The notes under the pieces were generated by a model. It ran no database searches. It was not told where the DNA came from and saw only the letters and a program-made list of their open reading frames with translations. The position numbers were made by a program, and so were the translations under genes. From Halobacteriales archaeon QS_3_64_16 (GTDB taxonomy: Archaea; Halobacteriota; Halobacteria; Halobacteriales; Halococcaceae): DNA of 64,000 nucleotides. This document shows, one piece after another, positions 53,752 through 62,501 of the stretch (positions are counted from its first letter, which is position 1; every line of letters starts with the position of its first letter). The stretch covers positions 1 to 64,000 of the forward strand of contig PXRJ01000002.1 in NCBI GenBank assembly GCA_003021705.1, in the 5' to 3' direction.

Positions 53752-54783
53752 TCAGTCGCCGATCGCTATCATGCCTTTCACTGTCTCCTCGTCCATTGCG
53801 CGCCCGAAGGCGTCCTCGACCTCAGAAAGCCCCGCCTCGAAGTCGATCACCCCTTCGACGTCGATGGCCCCGCTTTCGAGCAGCGCGATAGCGGCCGGGT
53901 AGGTGTTCGCGTAGCGAAAGGACCCGTGGATGTCGAGTTCGTTGTCGATGATATCGAGTACGTCGATCGGAATCTCACCGTCGCCCGGCAGACCGATCAG
54001 TACGACATCGCCGCCGCGCCGCACTACCTCGACGCTCGATCGGATCGCTGAGGGCGCACCGGAGGCTTCGATGACGGTATCGACCCCGTGGCCGTCGGTG
54101 GCGGTCGCGACCGTCTCGGCGAGGTCTTCCTCGCGAGCGTCGACCACCCGGTCAGCACCCCGTTCGGCCGCGAATTCGAGTTTTCGGTCGACGACGTCGC
54201 TGAGTAGGATTTCGCTCGTCCCCGCCGCGCGGGCCGCTGCCATCGCGAGCAGGCCGATCGGTCCCCCGCCCGAAACGAGGACGCTGTCGCCGACCCCGAC
54301 CGACCCGCGCCGGCAGGCCTGAATCCCGACGCTAAGCGGCTCACACAGCGCCCCGGCCCGCGTCGAGACGGTCTCGGGGAGCGTATAGGCGAAGTCGGCG
54401 GGCCAGGCGAGATACTCGGCGAAGGCGCCGTCGTCCGGTGGGGTGGCCATGAAGGTGACCTCGGGACAAAGGTTGTACTCCCCGCGCTTGCAGTACTTAC
54501 ACCGCCGACAGGGAACGCCGGGTTCGAGGGTGACGCAATCGCCGGGGTCGTGTTCGGTGACGTGCTCGCCGACCGCGATCACCTCGCCTGCGCTCTCGTG
54601 GCCGAGGACGAGTGGTGCTTCGACGACGTACTCGCCGATCCGGCCGTGGCGGTAGTAATGTACGTCCGAGCCACAGATTCCTACTGACTCGATCGCGACG
54701 AGGACTTCCTCGGGACCCGGGTCGGGGCGCTCGCGCTCTTCGAACTCGAACTCCAAGGAATCGGTGAGGACGGCTGTCTGCAT
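53752..54783 (-). CDS. Zinc-dependent polyol (sorbitol/xylitol-type) dehydrogenase
   Basis: This medium-chain dehydrogenase has 343 residues. SVGICGSDVHYYRHGRIGEY (zinc Cys and the sorbitol dehydrogenase-type HYY element) and LVLGHESAGEVIAVGEHV (His-Glu) are followed by the structural zinc cysteines in CRRCKYCKRGEYNLC. The NAD motif is VLVSGGGPIGLLAMA. It would oxidise a polyol such as sorbitol, xylitol or a related sugar alcohol. Its promoter lies towards the AT-rich protease region. Confidence 0.9.
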   Translation of the reverse strand: MQTAVLTDSLEFEFEERERPDPGPEEVLVAIESVGICGSDVHYYRHGRIGEYVVEAPLVLGHESAGEVIAVGEHVTEHDPGDCVTLEPGVPCRRCKYCKRGEYNLCPEVTFMATPPDDGAFAEYLAWPADFAYTLPETVSTRAGALCEPLSVGIQACRRGSVGVGDSVLVSGGGPIGLLAMAAARAAGTSEILLSDVVDRKLEFAAERGADRVVDAREEDLAETVATATDGHGVDTVIEASGAPSAIRSSVEVVRRGGDVVLIGLPGDGEIPIDVLDIIDNELDIHGSFRYANTYPAAIALLESGAIDVEGVIDFEAGLSEVEDAFGRAMDEETVKGMIAIGD

Positions 54784-54906
54784 GATCTGGATGTACTATG
54801 TTGTCTCGCTTGTAAGTATTCTCTCGGAACAAGATTCGAGGAAGCACTGACTGGTTGCGATCGAATGTGGGGAAGAATCGTCTTAGGCCGATGTAGATGT
54901 TCACGA

Positions 54907-54924
54907 CGGTGTTTTAAAACATCG
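54907..54924 (+). promoter_or_regulatory. Palindrome overlapping the protease TATA box
   Basis: CGGTGTTTTAAAACATCG is an 18-base near-perfect palindrome (one mismatched pair). Its AT centre lies about 21-28 bases before the ATG at 54940, where a TATA box of a leaderless message would be, so a protein bound here could block transcription. Confidence 0.45.
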
Positions 54925-54939
54925 GGTGATGTGTAGGGC

Positions 54940-55770
54940 ATGTCCCAGAGACAAATCGATCCAGTGTTTGCTACTACTACTGCTATTGGATATCGAGATG
55001 CAGACGGCGGAGGAACCGGATTTTTCATTAATCATAATGAAAGAACATTTATTGTTACTAACCGTCACGTTGTGAATCCAGAAGAAGAGGACTGTAACCC
55101 TACAGAAGCGCACGTATGGTTTAGAAACGCAACAAACATAGGACAAGCGAATCGAAACCCTATTCGGCTCGTGAAGGACGGGTCACCAACCTGGTATGAT
55201 CACCCGGCGGCACCTGAAGCGGTGGATCTAGCTCTGATTCCTATCAACCCGCGCCTTAGTAGTCTTGACGTGCTAGATGATGATTCTCAACAAGTCCAAT
55301 CTGGAAACTTAGCGTTTACCCTGGATCATATAATTCACGAGAACATTCGTGCTGACCAACGTGTATCGATTATCGGCTATCCAGGAGATTTCATGGACCG
55401 TACGACTCGACTCCCGATTCGACGTAATGCGCTAATCGCTAGTCCCTATGGATATGGTTTTGAGGATAATCCCTACTTTCTCACCGATGCACGAATGCAT
55501 CCTGGGACAAGTGGAAGTCCAGTCGTGATGGACGTAGGCGCGATGCAAACAACACACGGCGAGGTGCCAAGTCATCGAAATAAAAGTCTTTATTTGATCG
55601 GCATTCACTCAGCCACTTTCTATGGTACTTCATTTGACGAGCAACGTCTAGAAGAAAGGACTGAGGCGGATAGAGAAATCGAAGAGGAAGCTGATATTCA
55701 ACTTGATCTAAATGTGGCTTGGTATCCCCAACTGCTGACCGATATCTTAGAAAGCATCGACTGGGGTTAG
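54940..55770 (+). CDS. Intracellular trypsin-like serine protease
   Basis: This 276-residue protein has the trypsin-fold triad: His43 in FIVTNRHVVNP, Asp96 in AVDLALIPINP, and Ser191 in MHPGTSGSPVV. It lacks a Sec or Tat signal, so it should be cytoplasmic. Base composition and codon use (frequent A/T in third positions) are unlike neighbouring genes, which indicates recent gain. It stands alone, with a palindrome over the promoter. Stand-alone trypsin-like proteases occur in stress and defence settings; the target here is unknown. Confidence 0.85.
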   Translation: MSQRQIDPVFATTTAIGYRDADGGGTGFFINHNERTFIVTNRHVVNPEEEDCNPTEAHVWFRNATNIGQANRNPIRLVKDGSPTWYDHPAAPEAVDLALIPINPRLSSLDVLDDDSQQVQSGNLAFTLDHIIHENIRADQRVSIIGYPGDFMDRTTRLPIRRNALIASPYGYGFEDNPYFLTDARMHPGTSGSPVVMDVGAMQTTHGEVPSHRNKSLYLIGIHSATFYGTSFDEQRLEERTEADREIEEEADIQLDLNVAWYPQLLTDILESIDWG

Positions 55771-55862
55771 CTGTACGACTACCTTTGTTATCGGGCACAT
55801 TGATTGTGCTCTCTCACAAAAATAGTGGATTCTACTGTTGACTGATAGACCACGAGAACCGC

Positions 55863-57005
55863 TCAGAGTAGCCCGAGCGTAGGAACGTACGACGAGCCGG
55901 GGAATATGCCGAGAATGGCCAGCACGGCGATGAGGAAGGAGCCGAAGGCGATCGCCGCCGCTGGGGGATCCCAGTGAGTGTCGCCGTGGGAATAGAAGAT
56001 CCGTTGGAAGAGTTCGCCGAACAGACCGGCGATCAGGCCGAAGAGCCCGCCCATGAGGATCGCAAGCGCCGCCCCACCGGCGATCAAGCCACTCCCGTCG
56101 GCGGTGACCGCGGCGGCCGCGGCACTACCGACGAGTGCCATGTGGTGGGTAACGGGGACGTTCTCGATCCCACAGTTGAGAAAGACCAGCGAGGCGGCGC
56201 TGATCCCGAACATCAGAAAGACCGACCCGGTCTGGACGGTGATGAACGCGCCGAGCAGGCCGACGGCGAGGCCGGTCGTCGCGACGTTCGGCCACTTGTA
56301 CTGGTGGGGGAGCCAGGGCTCGACGAGGAAGCGATTCGAATTCGCCCCGCCGTCGGTCGCGGTCTCCTGGTCCTCGCCCCCGTCAGTCGCGGCCTCGCCC
56401 ATCACGCGCATCTCCTCGTTCTCGAAGGGGCTCATGTCGAGCAGGCCATACCCCTGGGTGTCCCCGATGATATCGTAGCCGAAGACGAGTCGGTGGACGA
56501 GCGCCGAGAGGGTCACGCCCATCGCGATCCCATCGAAAGGGAAATTGAGCGTCCCGAAGAAGGTCTGAAACCAGTATCCAAGCACGCCAAAGGCCGCCCC
56601 GACCGCGAGCACGTCCGGCTTGGTCCCGAGCGCGTAGGGGATGTGTTTGGCGTTATGGAAGTCGAAGCCGCTTTGCATGTAACCCCGGTCGGCCGCGTAG
56701 GCCGTGGCTGCCGCGCCGCCGGCGAAGCTGATCGCCGGCGAGAACGGCGGCCCGAACGCCACGGTCCCGGTGATCCCGAGTGACCCCAGAGTACTGGGAT
56801 CGCCGGCACCGGCCTGGGCGAGTGCCCGCCCCGCCAGGTTCGCGGCTTCACCCCCGATGATGACGAAGCCCATGATGATGAAGGCTGGCAGCGCTCCGAG
56901 TGCGGCACCGAACGCGCCGCCGGCGAGCGCTCCGAGAAGCGCCTCCGGGGAGAGAAGACTCCCGAGCAGCTGGGTAACGACGACCGTTCCGATCGTCGTC
57001 ACCAT
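55863..57005 (-). CDS. Polytopic membrane protein coupled to glycerol kinase
   Basis: This 380-residue protein has about 10 hydrophobic segments rich in Gly and Ala (for example LLGALAGGAFGAALGALPAFI at the N-terminus and AAAIAFGSFLIAVLAILGIF near the end). An acidic cytoplasmic loop (about 195-220) bears a Glu/Thr/Asp-rich patch. It starts at the base right after the glpK stop, so the two are translated together. In other haloarchaea a membrane protein at this location is thought to be the glycerol uptake facilitator; that assignment is by context, as the sequence does not match GlpF. Confidence 0.8.
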   Translation of the reverse strand: MVTTIGTVVVTQLLGSLLSPEALLGALAGGAFGAALGALPAFIIMGFVIIGGEAANLAGRALAQAGAGDPSTLGSLGITGTVAFGPPFSPAISFAGGAAATAYAADRGYMQSGFDFHNAKHIPYALGTKPDVLAVGAAFGVLGYWFQTFFGTLNFPFDGIAMGVTLSALVHRLVFGYDIIGDTQGYGLLDMSPFENEEMRVMGEAATDGGEDQETATDGGANSNRFLVEPWLPHQYKWPNVATTGLAVGLLGAFITVQTGSVFLMFGISAASLVFLNCGIENVPVTHHMALVGSAAAAAVTADGSGLIAGGAALAILMGGLFGLIAGLFGELFQRIFYSHGDTHWDPPAAAIAFGSFLIAVLAILGIFPGSSYVPTLGLL

Positions 57006-58547
57006 CTATGCGCCCTCCTCGGCCCAGCCGAGCGAGCGCTCGACCGCCCGAAGCCACTGGTCGTACTGCTCGTCGAGCCCATCCCTGGTTTCGGGCTCGA
57101 AGGTCCGATCGACCTGCCAGTTCTCCCGGAGTTCATCGAGATCCGACCAGTAGCCCACGGCCAGCCCGGCCGCATACGCCGAGCCCAGCGCCGTGGTCTC
57201 GTCGACCTCCGGGCGGGCGATCGCCGCGCCGACGATGTCGGCCTGTTGCTGACACAGGAAGTTGTTCTTCACCGCGCCGCCGTCGACTTTCAGGCTCGAG
57301 ATCTCCAGTCCCGTATCGGCCTCCATCGCCTCGGCGACGTCCCTCGTCTGGAAGGCGATCGATTCCAGTGCCGCGCGGATGATGTGCTCGCGACTCGTCC
57401 CCCGAGTCATCCCGACGATCGTCCCTCGCGCCCGGCCGTCCCAGTGGGGCGCTCCGAGGCCAGTAAACGCCGGCACGAGATAGACGCCGTCGGTCGAGTC
57501 GACGCTCCGGGCGAGTTCTTCGGTCTCCATGGCGTCATCGATCAGTGAGACGTCCTCGAGCCACTCGATCGCCGCGCCCGTGACGAAGATTGACCCTTCC
57601 AGAGCATATTGGACGGGCTCGCCCGAGCGCTGGAAGCCGATCGTCGTGAGCAAGCCGTTCTCGCTTTCGGCGGCGCTCTCCCCGGTGTTCGTGAGGAAGA
57701 AGGATCCGGTACCGTAGGTGTTCTTGGCTTCGCCTTCCTCGAAACAGGCCTGGCCGAACAGGGCGGCCTGCTGATCGCCAAAGGCCCCGGCGATCGGTAC
57801 GTCCGCACCGAGAAAGCCCTCCGGGTCGGTGTGGCCATAGAAGTCCTCGTCGCTGGAGGGCCGGACTTCCGGTAGCATCGCTTCGGGCACCGAGAACTCC
57901 TCGAGTAGCTCTTGGTCCCACTCTAACTCGTGGATATCGTAGAGCATCGTCCGCGAGGCGTTCGTGACCTCAGTGATGTGATTGCCGGTGAGATTGTAGA
58001 TCAGCCAGGCGTCGATCGTCCCGAAACAGAGTTCGCCGTCAGCGGCCCGTTCCCTGAGGTCGGCGGGCCGAGCCCGTTGGGTCTTGATGGGATCTGCGTT
58101 GTCGAGCAGCCACTCCGCCTTGGTCGCCGAGAAATAGGCGTCGGCCTCCAGGCCGGTTTTCGCGCGGATCTCGTCGACCAGACCGTCTTCCTCGAGTTTC
58201 TCGACCCGGTCGGTCGTCCGGCGGTCCTGCCAGACGATCGCGTTATGTACTGGGGTACCCGATTCGCGATCCCAGATCAGCGTCGTCTCGCGCTGGTTGG
58301 TGACGCCGATCGCTTCCAACTGGTCGGCGTCGAGCCCCTCGCTTTCGAGGGCCGCTGTAATCACTTGCTGGGTCTTCTCCCAGATCTCGATGGGGTCGTG
58401 TTCGACCCGCCCCGGTTCAGGATAGATCTGTTCGTGTTGTTCGTAGGCACTGGCGATCACCTGCCCGCCGTGGTCGAAGATCATGAATCGCGTGCCCGTC
58501 GTTCCCTGATCGATCGCCCCGACGTACGTGTTCTGTGAGTCTGCCAT
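57006..58547 (-). CDS. glpK: Glycerol kinase
   Basis: This FGGY-family kinase has 513 residues, from ATG 58547: MADSQNTYVGAIDQGTTGTR (phosphate-binding). Signatures FGTIDAWLIYNLTGNHITEV, GVYLVPAFTGLGAPHWDGRA and SLKVDGGAVKNNFLCQQQAD are clear. It phosphorylates glycerol to glycerol-3-phosphate with ATP. Glycerol is a main carbon source in hypersaline water because the alga Dunaliella makes it. A TTTATGTGCC element on the minus strand (about 58627-58640) may be the TATA box; the frame is open to 58631, but the added residues do not belong to the family. Confidence 0.96.
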   Translation of the reverse strand: MADSQNTYVGAIDQGTTGTRFMIFDHGGQVIASAYEQHEQIYPEPGRVEHDPIEIWEKTQQVITAALESEGLDADQLEAIGVTNQRETTLIWDRESGTPVHNAIVWQDRRTTDRVEKLEEDGLVDEIRAKTGLEADAYFSATKAEWLLDNADPIKTQRARPADLRERAADGELCFGTIDAWLIYNLTGNHITEVTNASRTMLYDIHELEWDQELLEEFSVPEAMLPEVRPSSDEDFYGHTDPEGFLGADVPIAGAFGDQQAALFGQACFEEGEAKNTYGTGSFFLTNTGESAAESENGLLTTIGFQRSGEPVQYALEGSIFVTGAAIEWLEDVSLIDDAMETEELARSVDSTDGVYLVPAFTGLGAPHWDGRARGTIVGMTRGTSREHIIRAALESIAFQTRDVAEAMEADTGLEISSLKVDGGAVKNNFLCQQQADIVGAAIARPEVDETTALGSAYAAGLAVGYWSDLDELRENWQVDRTFEPETRDGLDEQYDQWLRAVERSLGWAEEGA

Positions 58548-58758
58548 CGGTGTACTCCCGTGTCCGAACCCGGCCCGAGTTTCGCGACCTCCGGCCGTGT
58601 GGTACGTCAGGACACCTCCTAGATGGCACATAAACGTTTCTATCGATCGTGTTATACGATTGGATAGCGACCGGCCGACAGCGGATCGACTGGTGAACTA
58701 CTCCCGCCGTCGTCGGTCGGTCGTCTCTCCGGCGAGCGATCGGAGTTCCGCTCCTCGA

Positions 58759-60570
58759 TTACTCTACTTGCTCGACGTGTCTGACCGAGACGGCAATGCC
58801 CCGTGTACTCGTCTCCATCTCCCGGCCGCACATCGCCGCGCGGCCGATGCCGAAGGCCTCCGGTCCGTCGATAACGACCTCGTCGCCGACCCGGATCTCG
58901 CCCTCTACACCCGTGATCCCCGGCGCGAGCACGCTTCCCCGGGGAACGAACTCGTCGATCGCCACTCGCCTGGTCGGCATCTCGCTGTTAGCCCACCGAC
59001 GAGCCCCCGCCAGCGTCAGCGCGAGCACGCCGTACTGGGGGACCATCGTCGCCAGTTGCTCGCCCCCTGCTCCGGTTCCCGCAAGCACCCGCAGTTTCGG
59101 GACGCGGCTCTCGACCTCGATGTCCTCGAACAGTGCCGCGCCCGCGCCGGCCCCGAACTGGTAGTCGGCGATCGCTCGTATTGTACGATGCTCGCGTTCG
59201 CGCTTTCCGTACCGGGGTTCGCCCGCCAGGGTTTCGGCGAGATTCGTCAGTGACTCCTCGGTCGTCGGGTGGTCGGGAACGGTGAACTCCATCTCGGTCT
59301 CGGTAGCCTCGGCGGCCCGTTCACAGACCTCCCGGTAACCCTCGGGGGGAACGTGAGCGATCACCCGGGGGTAGTCGTTCCGCTCGAGATAGCGGGTGAG
59401 GACGCTCGCGACGAACTCGATCTCCTCGGCGGACCACCGGCCCGTGACGGCCGAATCGTAGTGCTGGGCCGGGTAGGTGTGTTCGAGTTCCTGGGGGACG
59501 ACGCCGATGGGTGAGGTCATCGAGACGACGTGGCCCCGGAACTGGATGGCGTCGTTGAACTGGCCGTGGCTTTGCGAGTCGCTGTAGGGTTTCCGGGCCG
59601 AGCAGGGTACTAATACTAGGGGCGCGTCGAACCGGGAGCGATACCTGGAGGTGACCCGATCGGCGAAGCGTTGGATCTCGACGCGCCGCATGGAATCCTC
59701 GGTCGTCGCGAGCATCTCGGTATTTCGCAGGATCGGCGTTCGTTCCTCTAAGTAGTTGTACTGGCTATCGAAGCGCCGCAGCGCCGCCGCGAGCCAGGGA
59801 TCGTGGCGGACCTGCCCCTCGAGGTAGTCCCGTAGCCGGCCCCCGCGGATTCGCTCACGGACGGTCGCCAGTTCGGCGACGAGGGCACGGACGTTGTGTT
59901 CGACACAGTTCTCACGATCGAACTCCTCGATGGACGTCGAACACGCCGGACAGGGACAGGGCAGTTCGGTGAGATCCGAGAGGAAGCACTCGCCCTCGCT
60001 CGTGAGATACTTGCCCCGAGTGCCTTTCACGATCGCGCGGGCGGGGTCTACGAGGTCGACGCCGGCGTAGACGAGCAACGGGGCGTTCGCCGGGAGCGCG
60101 ACACCGGAGAGATAGAGGGCGGTGTCGGCCGGGATCGTCTCCCGCACCTCGATCAGTCCTTCGACGAACGCGCGGGCGTGGCCGACGAGTCCTTGGGTGT
60201 CGGAGAGCGCGTAGGCGTCTGTGCCATGATCGGCGGCGGTATCCGTCGAGAGCACCGCGGCACTCGGGAACTCGACGTTGGGATACTCGCTCGCGAAGGC
60301 CTCGCCCACCTCTGCGGGCGTGCCGGCCGGCAGCCCGCGATGCGGGAGGATCGTCAGTGCCGAGTCGCCGCCTGCCGGTTGCTCTCGGTCAGCCGGCCAG
60401 AGGCTACCAGCGTCGCGGAGCAGGTGATGAGAGAAATCCTTGACACCCGCGGTCGGCGGCTCGGTGTTCTCTCGATCCACTAGTGCAGGCGTCGTCACTG
60501 ACTCGGCGAGCCGGAGCTCCCCGACCCTCGCCGCGCCGTCGTGCTCGTGGACCTCGAAGCACTCGGTCAT
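58759..60570 (-). CDS. arcS: Archaeosine synthase ArcS (TgtA2)
   Basis: This enzyme of 603 residues converts preQ0 at position 15 of tRNA to archaeosine, after TgtA has inserted preQ0. The TGT-like N-terminal domain (LYLSGVALPANAPLLVYAGV, zinc-like CPCPACSTSIEEFDRENC) lacks some catalytic residues of Tgt, and the middle contains the ArcS segment LVLVPCSARKPYSDSQSHGQ. A C-terminal PUA domain ends ...EAFGIGRAAMCGREM. The ATG at 60570 is preferred over a GTG at 60597. Its partner gene tgtA lies at 62502-63992. Confidence 0.93.
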   Translation of the reverse strand: MTECFEVHEHDGAARVGELRLAESVTTPALVDRENTEPPTAGVKDFSHHLLRDAGSLWPADREQPAGGDSALTILPHRGLPAGTPAEVGEAFASEYPNVEFPSAAVLSTDTAADHGTDAYALSDTQGLVGHARAFVEGLIEVRETIPADTALYLSGVALPANAPLLVYAGVDLVDPARAIVKGTRGKYLTSEGECFLSDLTELPCPCPACSTSIEEFDRENCVEHNVRALVAELATVRERIRGGRLRDYLEGQVRHDPWLAAALRRFDSQYNYLEERTPILRNTEMLATTEDSMRRVEIQRFADRVTSRYRSRFDAPLVLVPCSARKPYSDSQSHGQFNDAIQFRGHVVSMTSPIGVVPQELEHTYPAQHYDSAVTGRWSAEEIEFVASVLTRYLERNDYPRVIAHVPPEGYREVCERAAEATETEMEFTVPDHPTTEESLTNLAETLAGEPRYGKREREHRTIRAIADYQFGAGAGAALFEDIEVESRVPKLRVLAGTGAGGEQLATMVPQYGVLALTLAGARRWANSEMPTRRVAIDEFVPRGSVLAPGITGVEGEIRVGDEVVIDGPEAFGIGRAAMCGREMETSTRGIAVSVRHVEQVE

Positions 60571-60823
60571 GCCCGAAGTCGAGCGGGGCGCATACATGAG
60601 CTACCCGCTCGCGAGCGACCCATCGGTTCGATAGACCGCACCACAGCCCACTCGGAACGAAGCCACGAGGGAAGCCCTCCCTACCAGAGTCCTCACGACG
60701 ATCGCCGGCCCTCGGTAGAGTAGTTGAGGAGGACGTCGGCCGACTCGTCGTGATATTCACTCAGAATCTCACAACAGGTTGTAGTGCATAGATGGCGTGT
60801 GAAATGTGGGGGGAAGAGACAGG

Positions 60824-60982
60824 ATGAGTACCGTCCACCAGCCATGCCCGTTCTGTGAACAGGTCTTCGAGGTTGGGTCCGACGAGTACGAACCGATGAA
60901 GTTGCACATCCGGGTTGCCCATATAGGGGAGCAAAGGAAGAGAGGCGAAAGACGGCGGCGCGAGCGTCGATTAGAGCCCTAA
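60824..60982 (+). CDS. Small C2H2-type zinc-finger protein (52 residues)
   Basis: This 52-residue ORF begins MSTVHQPCPFCEQVFEVGSD. It has Cys8-x2-Cys11 and, sixteen residues on, His28-x4-His33 (KLHIRVAH), a C2H2 finger, followed by a basic tail (EQRKRGERRRRERRL) that suits nucleic-acid binding. Small zinc-finger proteins of this kind are numerous in haloarchaea and affect stress and biofilm phenotypes. It is preceded by GGGGGAAGAGACAGG, a purine-rich stretch. Confidence 0.7.
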   Translation: MSTVHQPCPFCEQVFEVGSDEYEPMKLHIRVAHIGEQRKRGERRRRERRLEP

Positions 60983-61617
60983 ACAGCACTTCCCGCAAAG
61001 TCGTCTCTCACCAGCGATCGAGGCGAACCGCGGGCCTAACTCTCGACCATGCTGGTTATCCCGCTCCCTACCAGCGAAAGGTGGTCGAGTCGGCTCTGTA
61101 AATTGCATACGAGAGCGTATAGAAGCACTGAAACAAGCGAGACGAGCGGTGAGTGGCTTATATAGTTTAACTCAGTGGCTCTCCCCTCGCTGGCGAGCGG
61201 GCCCGACAGCGGCCGATTCCTCGGTAGAGCTGCATACGTGATAATTAGTCAAATGACACTTCAGGAGCTTCGGTGTATGCAGAACGAGGGTCGCGAGTCT
61301 CAGGTTGTGGAACTCCATGCGGTAGCAGGGAAGACCCCTTCCATGAGATCCCGACTTCTAATGCGTGAGCCTCGATTGATTGCGCGTGTTATCTCGCGGA
61401 GTGCAGTTAATTAGTGTGTTATTCACAATCGTGGGTTACCGTACCACGAACTTTCGGTTTCTGGTCTCACCACATGCAACACTCGTCGGGAAGCAATGTC
61501 CACCCCCCGGGGTTCTCAGGAAGACCCCTCTGCACAGTTCCGGTCGACGAGATAGCACACCAACTCCCGAATGAGACCGATCCGCCAGCCCTCCAAGAAG
61601 GGATCATCGAGGCGTTT
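60983..61617. other. 635-base sparse region in the arcS-tgtA gap
   Basis: No firm gene is found. A TATA-like TTATATAG lies at about 61157-61164. A plus-strand frame ending at TAG 61624-61626 has a protein-like last part (VDEIAHQLPNETDPPALQEG and about nine residues more) that may be the remains of a HalOD1-like small protein, but it lacks a credible start. Composition is slightly AT-richer than the neighbours. Confidence 0.35.
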
Positions 61618-61773
61618 CTACAGTAGGCGATTCTCGGGAACCTCGCTCTCGATGTCGTGGCCGTGCTCGACTGCGTGTTCGATGGCGAGCCGGCTCAGTT
61701 CTCGGTTACTGTAGGTCTCCGTACTCGCTGCCCACTCACAGTCCTCACAGTAATTCCTGAGGGGACGGGTCAT
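61618..61773 (-). CDS. Small CxxC/HxxxH protein (51 residues)
   Basis: This ORF gives MTRPLRNYCEDCEWAASTET followed by YSNRELSRLAIEHAVEHGHD and an acidic end. Cys9-x2-Cys12 and later His34-x3-His38 could bind zinc; the form resembles haloarchaeal micro-zinc-finger proteins. The start at ATG 61773 is chosen because upstream residues are Arg/Gly-rich and not family-like. Confidence 0.6.
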   Translation of the reverse strand: MTRPLRNYCEDCEWAASTETYSNRELSRLAIEHAVEHGHDIESEVPENRLL

Positions 61774-61890
61774 ACCTGGAAATCTCCCCTCAATCCGTCT
61801 AATTGCTCGGGGTACACCTGCAAGGCCCCCCTCGATCATGAGGCTAAAAGTTACAAACTATACTCCCCTTGTGAGGGATGAGCGAAAGCC

Positions 61891-62184
61891 ATGACGGTCG
61901 TCGCACAGTTGGCTATCGAAGCTGAACAGTCCGAGTTCGACCGCGTGCTCGCTGAACTCCCCGAGGATGGCTTCGTAGCGGCACAGAAGACGGAGTTATC
62001 GTCGGCTGATCAGCGGATCGTCGAACTCCGAGTCGACGACGGAGAAACCCTGGTGCGGTTGCATGAGGCGTGCGCCAACCAGGAACTACTGTTCGACGTG
62101 CAGCGCATCGCCCAAGAGCCGACAGAGACCGCCGACCGGCAGAGACTGGCCTCAGATGATGGGCGCGGCGGCGCTAAAGGCTAA
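61891..62184 (+). CDS. Hypothetical acidic protein (97 residues)
   Basis: This protein begins MTVVAQLAIEAEQSEFDRVL and then VAAQKTELSSADQRIVELRV; it recalls, loosely, the N-terminal sensor segment of bacterio-opsin activator-type regulators, which begin with a similar beta-strand, but has no helix-turn-helix of its own. The last 20 residues are polar. A GTGAGGGATGAG purine-rich sequence precedes the start. Confidence 0.5.
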   Translation: MTVVAQLAIEAEQSEFDRVLAELPEDGFVAAQKTELSSADQRIVELRVDDGETLVRLHEACANQELLFDVQRIAQEPTETADRQRLASDDGRGGAKG

Positions 62185-62268
62185 CTCCGTCCCGAACCCG
62201 TAGCTCGATCAGCCTGGTAGTTATCGGAGTCGTGGTACAGTAAGGGTTGTTCCGCGCTAGCGAGGGAG

Positions 62269-62478
62269 CTAATCGACAGCGGTGAGTGAGATGTCGTCCC
62301 CGGTCGATCCCTCGCCAGCATCCAGGTCGCCGTCGAGACGGACCCCGGTGTGGCTGCTCCTCCCGACCGCGAGACAGGCCGGCGCGGGGCAGGATAAGAA
62401 CAAACAGCACCGACTCCCCACCGCGACCGCCCCGCCGAGAGGGGTTCCGGCGATCGAGACCGGGAAATGGCTCCTCAT
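62269..62478 (-). CDS. Candidate 69-residue ORF downstream of tgtA
   Basis: This ORF begins MRSHFPVSIAGTPLGGAVAV, has a Cys-rich middle (SRCCLFLSCPAPACLAV) and ends in an acidic part GDLDAGEGSTGDDISLTAVD. Third positions are almost all G or C, which supports coding, and it lies on the tgtA strand 23 bases after the tgtA stop. No family is recognised. Confidence 0.35.
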   Translation of the reverse strand: MRSHFPVSIAGTPLGGAVAVGSRCCLFLSCPAPACLAVGRSSHTGVRLDGDLDAGEGSTGDDISLTAVD

Positions 62479-62501
62479 GCGAGGCCTCCGGCAGTAGGTG
62501 G

